In this document: positions 14,501-22,792 of the stretch, one piece after another
Numbering within the stretch: position 1 is the stretch's first letter
Layout of the letters: each line of letters begins with the position of its first letter
IMG/VR virus record: IMGVR_UViG_3300024518_003653
Span: 1 to 41,915 of that record
Length of the DNA: 41,915 nt
From: a virus
Strand: one strand, 5' to 3'
Made by a program: the position numbers and the translations under genes
The notes under the pieces: model-generated
Databases searched by the model: none
Seen by the model: the letters and a program-made list of their open reading frames with translations, nothing else
Told to the model about the DNA's origin: nothing

Positions 14501-15294
14501 GCGGGTAATGTGACTTCTGTTTCTGCCAACGTGATTAATAGGGCTGTATTTCCAATTCCAGCACCACGTATCTGGATGCGTGTTACGTTTTCTCTGTCTT
14601 GCCCTTCGGTTTCTGTAAAGGAAAGAATCATCCCTTTTGTATTGTCTGCTTCATCTACGGAAGGATCGGCTGGCATTATCAAAGTTGCTCCTGATGAATC
14701 AGGAGCAGTTAACCATGTGATAAGACGGGTGGGTGGGTTTTGTTGGGCAAATCTAAAGTATTCACCAGATTGCTCTCGGGCATTTTGCAGCATCTTGAAT
14801 ATGGTTTCGCCAGCACCTACATGATAGGTGCCGCTTGCTGTGTTGCTGCTGCTTGTCCAGTCTGGTGGCCCATAGGCTAAAATGTCAGCAATGTCTGTTG
14901 CAGATGGCCCAGGTGGGGTTAGCCCATCGCTGATGACGTTTAGCCCGATATTCCTATATGATAATTCGTGAAAAATGCCAGCACCGCTAATTTGCAGCAT
15001 CATGACACCATCTTTTTTACGAATGGTTCTTTGTATCTTTTGGATTATAAAAAAGCAAACAGTGAGTGGCAGTCCCGCAGGTGCTAAACTGTCATTGATG
15101 TAGCAGTAGGCAAATCGACCACGAATAACTTCTGCAATGTTTGGGTCGGTTTCTGGAACTAGACAGCTTCCGCTACCAATTCCATTTGATACAAATCTGC
15201 CTGATGGATTGGTGGCATTGTCGATGGTCGCTTCGCTGAAAAAGCCGCTTCCGCTTTTTGTTTGGATTGAACACTTGAATGTTTGCCAAGACAT
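11548..15294 (-). CDS. Tail-tip/central fibre protein (1248 aa)
   Basis: ATG at 15294 overlaps the preceding stop (TGATG) and has CGGAG upstream. Residues 1-420 resemble the tail-associated baseplate proteins that follow Dit in siphoviruses (FKCSIQTKSGSGFF; FAYCYINDSL; IYRI-type strands; ENVTRIQIRGAG). From about 430 on the sequence looks like a fibre: GLSGGGDLSADRTLVVDLD, repeated short strands, and a C-terminal globular domain with SLGADNDNNASRF. It follows tape measure and Dit in the normal order, so it is probably the Tal-like tip with a fused receptor-binding region. No peptidase or lysozyme motif was found. Confidence 0.7.
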   Translation of the reverse strand: MSWQTFKCSIQTKSGSGFFSEATIDNATNPSGRFVSNGIGSGSCLVPETDPNIAEVIRGRFAYCYINDSLAPAGLPLTVCFFIIQKIQRTIRKKDGVMMLQISGAGIFHELSYRNIGLNVISDGLTPPGPSATDIADILAYGPPDWTSSSNTASGTYHVGAGETIFKMLQNAREQSGEYFRFAQQNPPTRLITWLTAPDSSGATLIMPADPSVDEADNTKGMILSFTETEGQDRENVTRIQIRGAGIGNTALLITLAETEVTLPAGISASWPDSILIHDTAELSNPRIDKNVTFANVQPEDATTDAETTAAVTLYNTALEYLIQSQVEAKTYRITCTIHRNLKPLQNITVNWTDPISGWSINESLIIQDVRTSLNKAGAMIQTLTVSNQAAWKPVTAASSTLKQQGSHTDQLRHSNPAKAGGGNPTIDHGALTGLLDVVDHPDYLLEDGTRPLTGNLGVDPGITIDGVDISVHAVDADAHHNWPLLDGDIPSNMVRDSRLINTGDGLSGGGDLSADRTLVVDLDVTSLLQFVSGELSLDSSSNPGAAAKLLKTNASGLLGTEGLRVGAASLTGTDMLRLEGSTSNIVVTTSGTSIGFSGSGDRYFRADDTGGQIIIRTNGTPSNVMKFGSNGDITFHGSLYNSVWEKASNQFSLVNGGGGELLLLEENIRQITAGDLTLRSDTEDVILRAENGAVQLYTNTDISGQDWVDGSIGWGVTYAGHADFRDITADTLTIQNFISDLSIVQAGSLIVTSSMAVLSRDFTIPATTTTIYVYDLPGNPDVGVFITGDYIMMKYVDRSTGLVVGEAWGTVTTYANLANGEQSWLFTKVSGTTSDVIYTGSTVLDFGSSGDGYWEATAVGANPPHTHISTWVTDPSVPGNHTEQVRIGNLGTDGYGIKSGKVLINPAGIKVEIDTAYSDDRSYNLVNSGGTVTSQVRGIESGGSHGAQLRVNHITGKDSYADIYAYAEGTDNSIIKLIAQGNTYTSQISLDTNLEFIIIDPSLGFLGNGEVRIYGESRFYYDAEFNGNVQIDKILHMYDGNGSVFYNITPSSDDTAYNTDKGIQIRPQSNPLSGDNLFRVLSSGGGERLRVEHDGEVYMNNDLRVGIDSYVLGDRISTKAATDYTGYIYVPLQDFINPTNFTSLTSSDVTGTLINLPSAVPADAKAIQVSVAMDADTVGATFSLGADNDNNASRFHFSVECTNTSAWARGNGIIAIKSTVDRRIYRLHDANGGTIATVSWVITGYFI

Positions 15295-15725
15295 CAAGGA
15301 ATCTCCGTGTAATCACCATAGATTTGGAATGTGACAGATAGGTCTTGTCGACCGAAGTCGAATTCGGCTTCTTTTAAATCTGCTTTGAACTTAATGATTC
15401 TGGCGTTTGTGGTGAGTGTGCTGCCATCTTGTTCTTCGAGAGTTAACACCTTTTTCTTTGGTAGCAAAACGACCAGTGCGTCATAGGCAGTCTTGCAATC
15501 TGCTGCGCTGCCTAATAAAAAACCTTTCCATGTTGGCTTTCCTGGTCGGGTGGGCGCATCTGCGCTGGCATAGGCATCATATAATCCACCACTCGGTAGC
15601 TCAATGGATCCATCTAATATTTCCAACTCTCCCATGTCCCATTCCAGGGTGTGTACAACACCGCTGGCGAAGAGAAATGTATCAAAACTTTTGGGTCGAG
15701 CATAAGCTAATGTTAGAACGGCCAT
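15294..15725 (-). CDS. Distal tail (Dit-like) protein (143 aa)
   Basis: Lies immediately after the tape measure gene and before the tip protein, the usual Dit position. Beta-rich sequence: FDTFLFASGVVHTLEWDMGE, ELPSGGLYDAYAS, LTTNARIIKFKADLKEAEF, SVTFQIYGDY. The size is small for a Dit and fits a baseplate hub or tube-end protein equally well. ATG follows GGAG. Confidence 0.55.
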   Translation of the reverse strand: MAVLTLAYARPKSFDTFLFASGVVHTLEWDMGELEILDGSIELPSGGLYDAYASADAPTRPGKPTWKGFLLGSAADCKTAYDALVVLLPKKKVLTLEEQDGSTLTTNARIIKFKADLKEAEFDFGRQDLSVTFQIYGDYTEIP

Positions 15726-15728
15726 AAT

Positions 15729-18722
15729 TTACTCCGGTACAAGTCCCAGCTCTTGGGCAGCTTCTTGCAGTGATTGCTGGGCTTCGGATAGTAATTGAGT
15801 GACATTATCTTCATGCACTCCTTGTAAAGTGAGATTGAAATTGATTTCAGTTGGGGTGGGGGTGCTTGTTTGAGAGCCTTGGCGATTAAACAATTCGGCT
15901 GTATCTCGACCACTCATCACATAGCCAGGTTGGTCTGGAAAAACCAACTCTGATACGCCAGGAATGACGTTTCCTTGCTGGTCATCACCAACGAGATACG
16001 GTTGATTCGGGTAAATATCACCACCGCCATGACGCGGCCGATTCTCTCCAACTCCAGTAGGAGCCGTATTTCTGGTTTCGTGTGTTGTGGTAAATGTAGC
16101 TGAATAGTTTCCAGATGCTTCTACTAAGGCTGTTCGTAATGCTCTGGCTCCTTCTATTCCTGAAACGACTGACGCATAATCGAATTCGGCTGTGTAATCT
16201 TTTTCAAGCGTACCTGAGAATGTGTTTAAGGCTCCAATGGCCTCGTTGGTTGATAATGTACCATCTTGAAGTCCTTGCGTAACTTCCTCTAAGGCCATAC
16301 GCATCTTTGCTTGGGTGATCATGGTGGTGATGGTTTGCTCGTCGTATACACCGGATGCTCGGGCAAGTTCTTCAAACATGCCCACGTTAACGCCTTTCTG
16401 CGCGGCAGACTTGAACAGTTCATCTGTCCAATTGATTTCGGTTTCTATAGCTCCTAATGCTTGAAGTGCATAACGGCCGAATGCTTGCTCTTTTGCTTCT
16501 AAAAGTGCTAGCGACTCGGCTTGAGCAAACGCTTCTGCCTCTAAAGCGGCGGCGTATTCGGTAGCTTGTTCTTCTGCTTCTTCTGTTACGCTATTTAGTT
16601 GTGCAACTACGTCTAGTTCTTCCCAAGCCACGCCAACGTAGTGGGTTGTGATGTCTGATAGGGCTTCGTAATTGCTGACTTGTTCCTCTATTAGTCCTGT
16701 TTGATGGGTGGTGGCATCCAAACCACCATAGACAGTACCATAGTAATTTTCTGTAACCTCGCTTAGTTCCGCGTAAATCTCGACTTGCCTCTCGGCCAGT
16801 TCTTCTTGCTGAATCTCTGCTTCGATTAGATTCCGTAATTCTGCGGTGGTTCCTTCAAAACCTTCGGTGACTAGTTTCTGGGCAATCGCAGATCGTTGAG
16901 TGTATTCGGTGGCATTTGCCATTCTGACACCTGTTTCTGTTGTTACTTTGCCTACGGCCACGATTGCGCTTCTGGTCAGTTGCACTCCTGCTCCTAATTC
17001 GACCATTGTACTTCGCAATTCTTCGCTTCCTGAATTGATGGTTACAAATGAGCCTAACGCTTCGGCGGCCGCCAATTTTAATTCAAGCCATCTTCTGGTT
17101 GCTGGCTCTAAGGCTTCGCCAATCTGCAATTTCAAAACGGCTGTTGAGGCTTCGGCTTGGTCGTTTGCAAATTGCAGAGAGCCAGCGAATTCCTCTGACG
17201 ACTTGGCAGTCAAGCCAAGTGCGTTGGCGGCTCCTTCTGAAATGTGTGCCATTTCATCTAAATGCCGTCCGGTTAATTCGACAACGCCACGAGCGGCTTG
17301 TACATCGCGGAAGAAAGAAGATGAGCCACCTACCATGTTCAGTAACGAGACTCCGGTTTCTTCCGAATGCGTCTGCATGACTTGAAGCCCTTCGATTAAA
17401 CTACCTCCTGCTTGTTTGAATTCGACAAAGCCAACTCCGGCTGATTCCTTGAAAGCCATACCTAATGCGGAACCTTCAATGGTAAGCTGAGTTAGAACAT
17501 TGGATAGCAGGTCGCCGATTTCGCCAAAGTCGTCACCCTGGCGATTCATGGTGATGATAGCGGCTGAGACTTCATCAAGGCCGACACCAGCTTCAGCGGC
17601 GGCTGAGATGATGCCGTTCATGCCTTGATTCAAGTCGTTGAGTTCAAGGTTTGAGTTTTGGGTGATGAAGGTAAGACGGTCATAAACGTCACCGACGTTT
17701 GTGACTTCACGGCCGTAAGCATTAACCACAGATTCGCCTAAAACTAAGGTTTCTATGAGGTCTGCGCTTTCAACTCGAGCAATGCGGCTAGCATCTGAGA
17801 TTGATCCCATTAATCCCGTTTCGCTTACGCCTAAGTTCAAGGCTTTTCGTAGGGCGGGTAGGGTTTCTTCTGGAAGTCGGCCAAGCTCCACGGCCATGAT
17901 TTTTGCATCACTGGCGATGGTTTCTCGCATCTTGCCTGATAGCTGGGGTGCTTGAGCGAACACTCGACGAGTGTTGTCATCAAAGTCTTGATACGCCTTG
18001 GTGCTGTCTTTAACGAAATCAACGATAGCGTCTTTAGCAACTCCCATCATACTGGCGATGGCGGCTCCTACGCCAAGCTTTGTTAGAAGGCTGAGAGCAT
18101 CTGCAACTTTTCCAGTTTGCTTTGTTAATCCCTGCATATCTTTGGAGGCGCGTTTCGTTGCAGGGGTTAGTCCGTTGAGATAGCCTTCGGCTCGGTCTAG
18201 CTTTCTGTTTAAATCACCAAGACGTTGCTCTGTTCTGGCTGTGTGTCCACCAAATTCATCGTATTCTTTGGACAAGATGCGGGTTGCATTGATCGCTTTT
18301 TGCTCGGCATCTTCGGATTCCCGAATTTTCTGGCTCATCTCTGCCAGTTCTTGTTTTGTGGTGCCAGACTCTTGTCTTAGCTCTTTGAATTCTTTCTTGA
18401 GCGCAATGGTATGCTTGTTGGCATCTTGCCAAGCATCTTCGGCGTGGGTTAGCTCCATGCCAATATCTTTGATGGAGCGTTCTAAATCTTCGGCTGTCCC
18501 TGATAATTGAGTGAATGTATCGTTGCTTTCTTCGGCTTTGTCATTAAGTTCCTGGAAACTCTCAGGCACACGTTCATCAACGACAGGCAAATCTTTGATA
18601 GATTCAGTGACATCTTTGATTGCGGTTGTGGTCTTATCTAAATCCGTATTTAGTTGCTTTAGCCCACTTCCCTTATGTTCCGATTTCGAGACTATCCTAA
18701 GTTCTCTGTCAGCCATAACCAT
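15729..18722 (-). CDS. Tail tape measure protein (997 aa)
   Basis: The longest gene of the tail module. Residues about 20-190 are coiled coil (QLNTDLDKTTTAIKDVTESI; TALKKEF-type heptads). Residues 200-560 hold the TP901-type core: a hydrophobic segment (LLTKLGVGAAIASMMGVA), then LPEETLPALRKALNLGV and LNQGMNGIISAAAEAGVG. Further coiled coil follows, and the C-terminal 100 residues are Pro/Gly-rich. Its start overlaps the end of the frameshifted chaperone. Tape measure length scales with tail length at roughly 1.5 Å per residue, implying a tail of about 150 nm. Confidence 0.9.
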   Translation of the reverse strand: MVMADRELRIVSKSEHKGSGLKQLNTDLDKTTTAIKDVTESIKDLPVVDERVPESFQELNDKAEESNDTFTQLSGTAEDLERSIKDIGMELTHAEDAWQDANKHTIALKKEFKELRQESGTTKQELAEMSQKIRESEDAEQKAINATRILSKEYDEFGGHTARTEQRLGDLNRKLDRAEGYLNGLTPATKRASKDMQGLTKQTGKVADALSLLTKLGVGAAIASMMGVAKDAIVDFVKDSTKAYQDFDDNTRRVFAQAPQLSGKMRETIASDAKIMAVELGRLPEETLPALRKALNLGVSETGLMGSISDASRIARVESADLIETLVLGESVVNAYGREVTNVGDVYDRLTFITQNSNLELNDLNQGMNGIISAAAEAGVGLDEVSAAIITMNRQGDDFGEIGDLLSNVLTQLTIEGSALGMAFKESAGVGFVEFKQAGGSLIEGLQVMQTHSEETGVSLLNMVGGSSSFFRDVQAARGVVELTGRHLDEMAHISEGAANALGLTAKSSEEFAGSLQFANDQAEASTAVLKLQIGEALEPATRRWLELKLAAAEALGSFVTINSGSEELRSTMVELGAGVQLTRSAIVAVGKVTTETGVRMANATEYTQRSAIAQKLVTEGFEGTTAELRNLIEAEIQQEELAERQVEIYAELSEVTENYYGTVYGGLDATTHQTGLIEEQVSNYEALSDITTHYVGVAWEELDVVAQLNSVTEEAEEQATEYAAALEAEAFAQAESLALLEAKEQAFGRYALQALGAIETEINWTDELFKSAAQKGVNVGMFEELARASGVYDEQTITTMITQAKMRMALEEVTQGLQDGTLSTNEAIGALNTFSGTLEKDYTAEFDYASVVSGIEGARALRTALVEASGNYSATFTTTHETRNTAPTGVGENRPRHGGGDIYPNQPYLVGDDQQGNVIPGVSELVFPDQPGYVMSGRDTAELFNRQGSQTSTPTPTEINFNLTLQGVHEDNVTQLLSEAQQSLQEAAQELGLVPE

Positions 18723-19029
18723 TTTCTCTTGCCCACTCTTGGGCTTGCGTTATTTTCCTAATTTTTGGTCGGTCTTGCATTAGCCATTCTTCGTACAACA
18801 TGTCCGAATACGTCCATTCTCGTTTGGGATTGCGTGTTCTTAGCCAATGCTCCCAAGTTCGCCATGTGCTGTACATTAATGGTAAATAATGCTTGTTTTT
18901 TTCGTAACTACCACCCATCGGCCAATTCAGAAAAGTTCCGGTGTTTAAATCCATGCAATAGGCGCATAATTCCCACGTCCACGGCATTGGTCTTGCCGCT
19001 TGAAAGTGGTCAACTACTTGCCACGAAAC
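18709..19029 (-). CDS. Tail assembly chaperone, frameshift extension (gpT-like)
   Basis: Entered by a -1 slip at 19029-19035, this frame adds 106 residues starting VSWQVVDHFQAARPMPWTWE to the upstream chaperone. An internal ATG (18987) exists but has no ribosome-binding site. The sequence is Trp-rich (STWRTWEHWL; EWTYSDMLYEEWLM). Position directly upstream of the tape measure, in the frame of a canonical slippery site, is the lambda gpG/gpGT arrangement. These chaperones hold the tape measure while the tail tube polymerises. Confidence 0.8.
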   Translation of the reverse strand, partial: VSWQVVDHFQAARPMPWTWELCAYCMDLNTGTFLNWPMGGSYEKNKHYLPLMYSTWRTWEHWLRTRNPKREWTYSDMLYEEWLMQDRPKIRKITQAQEWARENGYG

Positions 19030-19784
19030 TTTTTTGTTGAGGTGGCTCTCCTAACAAACTTTTCTGTTTGAGTGTAGACGACGGCGGCAAGAGCCGCTGG
19101 ATACTTCATCTCGAAGAGTTCTTCCTGATCTAACTTCCAATCGTCTAAATGAAATGTAACCAACTTATATCTTGTCCAAAAATCCTGAAATGACGAGCCT
19201 TGAGCAGCGACTTCTTTAGGCATTTTCCGCATACGAATAAAATACGCATTCATTTCCTTCATGGTTGCGGGTCGCTCGGGGTCTGGTGTGGTGATGTATC
19301 CCTTCATGTCGGCTGGCGCTCGAATGTTTACCCATCCTGGCTTTGCTTCTGGCAGGGTGGGTAGGTCTTTATCTTCGTCGTTGTTGAAGGTTCCGTCAAC
19401 GGAAGATTCAACAACGCGATTTATGAATTGCTCGGTATGATCCCACACGAAATAAGCTAAATTGCCAGGATAATTCATGCTGAGTAATCGCTTATCCGTG
19501 ACCTTGAAATCGTCCAGATGAAAGGTGCAAAAAACAGAACGAGTCCAAAGCTGATTGAATGTACCACTTTCTCTTAAAACTTCTGGAGTTCTGTCTCTTT
19601 GTCGAAGTTCAAAATGATTGAATTCCTTCATAGTTGCATGTCGCTCGGGATTTGGAACAGTGATAAAACCAGACAAACCTTCTGGTGCAGCTAAATTAAC
19701 AAAGCCCTTTTTGGCTTTGGGAATAGGTACGGATAAGTTTTGCTTTTTTACACCTTTAAGTTTGCCTGATTTCTTTTTACTCAT
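19014..19784 (-). CDS. Tail assembly chaperone with internal duplication (gpG-like, 256 aa)
   Basis: Two copies of one domain make up the protein. GFVNLAAPEGLSGFITVPNP...TMKEFN...LWTRSVFCTFHLDDFKV (about 27-130) corresponds to GWVNIRAPADMKGYITTPDP...TMKEMN...FWTRYKLVTFHLDDWKL (about 150-250). Typical gpG proteins have one such unit, so the protein is roughly twice the usual length. The ATG overlaps the tail tube stop (TAATG). The zero-frame product ends KKFRGK; slippage at 19029-19035 yields the long form. Confidence 0.75.
   Translation of the reverse strand: MSKKKSGKLKGVKKQNLSVPIPKAKKGFVNLAAPEGLSGFITVPNPERHATMKEFNHFELRQRDRTPEVLRESGTFNQLWTRSVFCTFHLDDFKVTDKRLLSMNYPGNLAYFVWDHTEQFINRVVESSVDGTFNNDEDKDLPTLPEAKPGWVNIRAPADMKGYITTPDPERPATMKEMNAYFIRMRKMPKEVAAQGSSFQDFWTRYKLVTFHLDDWKLDQEELFEMKYPAALAAVVYTQTEKFVRRATSTKKFRGK
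19029..19035 (-). promoter_or_regulatory. -1 frameshift slippery site A AAA AAG
   Basis: Codons ACA AAA AAG TTT CGT GGC AAG TAG place A AAA AAG in frame five codons before the chaperone's stop. It is one of the most efficient bacterial slippery heptamers, and the -1 frame leads straight into the next tail gene. Confidence 0.85.
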
Positions 19785-20308
19785 TATGCAACTACAGCCT
19801 CCGTTAAATCGGGAGTGGACATGGTGAACGTTATCATGATGAATCCAGCGGCAGCGGCATCGCCGATAGGATCGGTTAAGCCAGTTATGAATGATTTTGT
19901 GGCCGAGGATGTGTATTGCATGTCGCCAGTCGCTCCTCCAGCAGGTGAAAAAACAAACTGTAAGGGCAGATCGGTTGTGGTGTACTTTGCTAATTCTCGT
20001 AAGAACGTATACAAATCAACGGTGTCAGTCCCAAAGCTTTCTTGTCCATTTGTGTAAAAACATTGAAACGTAATATCACCTTGCACGAGATGCTTGCTAT
20101 ACGCTTGAACGGCTGCTTGTCCACCAAAGGCGAAGTCTTTGGCAACGGCTCGGGTTAATCCTCCACCACCCATAACTTTAACTACAGATGAAATGTCAAT
20201 GGTTTCTGGAGCAATTAGAGCCATGCTTGCTAGTGCGGCCATTGCCGCAGTTAATTTTAGTTCTATTTTAAAGCCTTCACCTATGATGGCTTCTTGTGTT
20301 TCTGGCAT
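19784..20308 (-). CDS. Major tail (tube) protein (174 aa)
   Basis: ATG at 20308 (MPETQEAIIGEGFKIEL) has a strong CAGGAGAA site and lies immediately downstream of element copy C. The longer frame upstream would run into that element. The sequence has a glycine loop (VMGGGGLTRAVAKDFAFGG), beta strands (DITFQCFYTNG; LPLQFVFSPAGG) and a small Ala-rich end, consistent with a siphovirus tail tube monomer. It directly precedes the chaperones and tape measure, as expected. Confidence 0.75.
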   Translation of the reverse strand: MPETQEAIIGEGFKIELKLTAAMAALASMALIAPETIDISSVVKVMGGGGLTRAVAKDFAFGGQAAVQAYSKHLVQGDITFQCFYTNGQESFGTDTVDLYTFLRELAKYTTTDLPLQFVFSPAGGATGDMQYTSSATKSFITGLTDPIGDAAAAGFIMITFTMSTPDLTEAVVA

Positions 20309-20326
20309 AATATTATTCTCCTGAAT

Positions 20327-20518
20327 TGTAACGCTTATTGGCGGAGGCATCTTCGGCCGAAGATCCACCGGTTGATAACCGTTACGAATTACATTGTAAT
20401 TTGTAACATATTGCGGCTGGTGCAGCTGCGCCTGGCGCAATATCTGTTACATGTTAGGCATCGTTCAGACGGCATTGGGGACTGAACGCGGCGCGAAGCG
20501 GGGGTGCTTGCGATGCCT
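20327..20518. repeat. Multi-hairpin intergenic element, copy C (with second module)
   Basis: First module: TGTAACG.TTATTGG...CCGTTACG, the hairpin AATTAC-ATT-GTAATT, and TGTAACATATTGCG...CGCAATATCTGTTACA. Second module 20456-20518: AGGCATCG...CGATGCCT enclosing GTTCAG...CTGAAC. Compared with copies A and B, the outer stem is replaced by a different perfect stem while the loops are conserved. Confidence 0.75.
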
Positions 20519-20521
20519 TGC

Positions 20522-20761
20522 TTATTTGCCTCCAGCTTTTCCTTCGTTTGTCTTAAGCCACTCAGAATGGAGCATGATACATCGACGTTCCATAACGAGA
20601 AACGCAATAGCTGGCTCATCTAAATGGCTGAGTTTAAAGGTTTGTTTCTTTCCCTTTTCATCGACACTTGCCGATGAAAATGTTTTGTTTACAGCACCTT
20701 GTACTCGGACATTTCCAGCAGTTACACAATATGATGCGTTTGGGTCAAATTTTTGAGTCAT
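20522..20761 (-). CDS. Small late protein (79 aa)
   Basis: Starts MTQKFDPNASYCVTAGNVRV after AAGGAA, one base after the upstream stop. Short strands are followed by a helix (SHLDEPAIAFLVMERRCIML). It sits between the tail terminator-like gene and the tail tube. Family not recognised. Confidence 0.55.
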   Translation of the reverse strand: MTQKFDPNASYCVTAGNVRVQGAVNKTFSSASVDEKGKKQTFKLSHLDEPAIAFLVMERRCIMLHSEWLKTNEGKAGGK

Positions 20762-21223
20762 TTACTTTTTCCTTACTAAAACGAGAATTGTAGAGACTTG
20801 GTATTTCTGCCAAAACTCGTGCATCCCATTACGAACGGGAACTTGCTCGGGCATGATGCTAAACCAATTGCTTGGGTTGGCAGGTTCGCTTGTAATGGCT
20901 TCGATTATCATTTCTTCGGCATCATTAAGCCAAGTTTCGGCGGCGGCTTTTGATGCCTCGATTTCAATGTCAAAACGACTGAATAGATGTATGTCAAAAC
21001 GAGACACAAGTCGCTTAGAATCCATGCTATGATCCTGGTAGTAAGTAGGCTTGGTCGCCAGGATGCACCAATTTGCACCACCATCTTCATCTGGTGTGGT
21101 AGCATGATCGAGTACGTTTTCAGCATCAATAGGACAAACGTAGGTGCTGCCAGCGGCAGCGTCTACGAACCATTGTTTGATGCTGGTGAATAGGATTGTT
21201 TTAATCGCGTTTGTTGTGGGCAT
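20762..21223 (-). CDS. Tail terminator/completion-like protein (153 aa)
   Basis: Helical N-terminus (AIKTILFTSIKQWFVDAA), an internal beta region (NWCILATKPTYYQDHS; FDIHLFSRFDIEIEA) and a C-terminal strand (KYQVSTILVLVRKK). The alpha-beta layout and position between the gp10-like protein and the tail tube are those of gpU/Gp17-type tail terminators. Assigned mainly from order. Confidence 0.55.
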   Translation of the reverse strand: MPTTNAIKTILFTSIKQWFVDAAAGSTYVCPIDAENVLDHATTPDEDGGANWCILATKPTYYQDHSMDSKRLVSRFDIHLFSRFDIEIEASKAAAETWLNDAEEMIIEAITSEPANPSNWFSIMPEQVPVRNGMHEFWQKYQVSTILVLVRKK

Positions 21224-21655
21224 TTAAGTGAATACCTGTAATGTGTTTACCAAACTTTCTTCACCTATGTCGAGTATTTCCTCGCCATGTTCTATGATTG
21301 TCTGATCGTAGAACGCTCGGATATGACCGCTTCGTGACGTTCCTCCCATTGCGTGAATATCTGGCCCATATTCGGCCGGATTTTCAGGGCTAAATGGATT
21401 AACGGCTGATAGAGAGATATGGACATATGTTTCATGTGTCTGAATAACCTCGTGACTGGTCGCGAGACTTCCTGATCGAACAGGCGTTAGTGATGATGCA
21501 AACAAAGTTGCAGCCACGGCCATGTCCATCTCCGTTTTTTTTCTTATGTCGTCACTGTCGTTCACGGCCATGCGAGTAACTGCTAGCAACTCGGTCATGA
21601 TAGAGTGCTGTTGAGCCATGTATAACTCTAACTCAATAGGGATTAGATTTGTCAT
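21224..21655 (-). CDS. HK97 gp10-like neck/tail-completion protein (143 aa)
   Basis: I chose ATG 21655 (MTNLIPIELELYMAQQHSIM), which overlaps the preceding stop by four bases and has AAAGGAAA upstream. Ala-rich helices (MAVAATLFASSLTPVRSGSLA) are followed by strands and EYGPDIHAMGGTSRSGH. The segment LTPVRSGSLATSH is the characteristic 'P..TG.L..S' turn of HK97-gp10 proteins. Confidence 0.6.
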   Translation of the reverse strand: MTNLIPIELELYMAQQHSIMTELLAVTRMAVNDSDDIRKKTEMDMAVAATLFASSLTPVRSGSLATSHEVIQTHETYVHISLSAVNPFSPENPAEYGPDIHAMGGTSRSGHIRAFYDQTIIEHGEEILDIGEESLVNTLQVFT

Positions 21656-21972
21656 GCTCGTTCTTTCCTTTGCTGGAGAGGCACATGGTAAAGAGTTGGT
21701 TTTCTGCGATTCTCCCACTTTCTCGGAATTGCCATGACTGTGTACTTGATTGTGTCAATGGTTACGATGTCGCCCCGATTAATCGACGATGCTTCTGTGT
21801 AAATTTCAAACATCTGGAAGATGCTTTGAAGTTCAAACATATCGGCTGCTTTTGAGCCGATAGGGTGGGGGGCTGTGCAAGGCACAGGCACGATGATAGT
21901 TGCGGCGGCGGCTGCGTCGGCGGTTGCGGGATTTACAGCAGTAAATTCCGATGTCATGGCAATTCGAGTCAT
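21652..21972 (-). CDS. Head-tail joining (stopper-like) protein (106 aa)
   Basis: Overlaps both neighbours by four bases, indicating a tightly coupled neck operon. A Pro/Ala-rich start is followed by strands around GDIVTIDTIKYTVMAIPRKW, the beta pattern of head-completion stoppers that hold 'GD.....Y.V' motifs. Assigned by order and this short motif. Confidence 0.5.
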   Translation of the reverse strand: MTRIAMTSEFTAVNPATADAAAAATIIVPVPCTAPHPIGSKAADMFELQSIFQMFEIYTEASSINRGDIVTIDTIKYTVMAIPRKWENRRKPTLYHVPLQQRKERA

Positions 21973-22349
21973 GCGCGTTTTACTCCGATGCTGAATCCTG
22001 ATTTAGCGTTGTCCGCTTGTCCACCAGTTTCAGTATAGCCATGACGAGTTCTTAGCGTCTTGGCTAGTTCCCGAAACTCCTTCGCTTGTCGTGCTGACTC
22101 GGATTCTTGGCCGAGTCGCCAAGTGAGCGTGTTCTTGCTCCACTCGGCGGCTAACGTTTCGCATAGATACGCATGTGTGCGTCCAAGGTCAGAGACTTCC
22201 TCAGAATAAGCAAGGAGCAACTCTTCGTCCGAATAGTTTAGGCCACTTGGCCTAGCACCAGAGTCTTGGATGGTGTCTCCAATTCTAAGCCGTAACTTCG
22301 CAATCACTAGCTCATTCCCGATTGCTTCAACATCATAGGTGAATGTCAT
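21969..22349 (-). CDS. Head-tail connector (adaptor) protein (126 aa)
   Basis: LRLRIGDTIQDSGARPSGLNYSDEELLLAYSE, with SDEEL followed by a helical bundle (RTHAYLCETLAAEWSKNTL), is the usual start of gp6/gp15-type connectors ('LR..IGD......LSDEE'). It forms the ring under the portal. ATG overlaps the end of the HhH gene region, with GAGGAA upstream. Confidence 0.7.
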   Translation of the reverse strand: MTFTYDVEAIGNELVIAKLRLRIGDTIQDSGARPSGLNYSDEELLLAYSEEVSDLGRTHAYLCETLAAEWSKNTLTWRLGQESESARQAKEFRELAKTLRTRHGYTETGGQADNAKSGFSIGVKRA

Positions 22350-22350
22350 T

Positions 22351-22773
22351 TCATTCCTCTTCGTCTGAGAGTAGAGTGCTTGCTTGCTCTATCCAATTCT
22401 GAACGCGAGTCGTGTTGGTTTTCAACATGGCTGCTAGCATCTCTGGAGATGCTCCGGCCAATTCTCGAAGGGTGTAGATGTCGGCACTATTCAGCTTTTC
22501 GACAGTTCCGTCGCCGATTCCATCAATCAGAGAAAGAGACATTGGTTCTTCGTGCGATTCATCAATGCTTGTGTCTGCTTCGTGCAACAAAGATTCTAAG
22601 AAGAATTGCATCTCTATTCCTTGTCCTGCTCTGGCTGCGTCTTCGTTTTCTGCATACCAGTATTCATCAAGAATAGGTTCACCAGTAATCGAACAACTGT
22701 TTGGCAGTCCTGCCGATGTTGCTATAAACACACGTCCATCGGGTAGTTTTATGGAAGGCTGACTTGTTGTCAT
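22351..22773 (-). CDS. Helix-hairpin-helix protein in the capsid cluster (140 aa)
   Basis: The N-terminal half is strand-rich (IKLPDGRVFIATSAG). Residues about 78-130 hold a helix-hairpin-helix unit (LIDGIGDGTVEKLNSADIYT, then LRELAGASPEMLAAML), a DNA-contacting motif also used in phage head proteins. It lies between capsid and connector genes. ATG follows AGGAG. Confidence 0.6.
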   Translation of the reverse strand: MTTSQPSIKLPDGRVFIATSAGLPNSCSITGEPILDEYWYAENEDAARAGQGIEMQFFLESLLHEADTSIDESHEEPMSLSLIDGIGDGTVEKLNSADIYTLRELAGASPEMLAAMLKTNTTRVQNWIEQASTLLSDEEE

Positions 22774-22792
22774 TTTAACTCCTAAATTCCTT

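Noticed and set aside
20327-20460. Integron attC site
   Set aside because: GTTAGGC next to folded arms resembles an attC core, but no integrase is present and the other copies lack matching R boxes.
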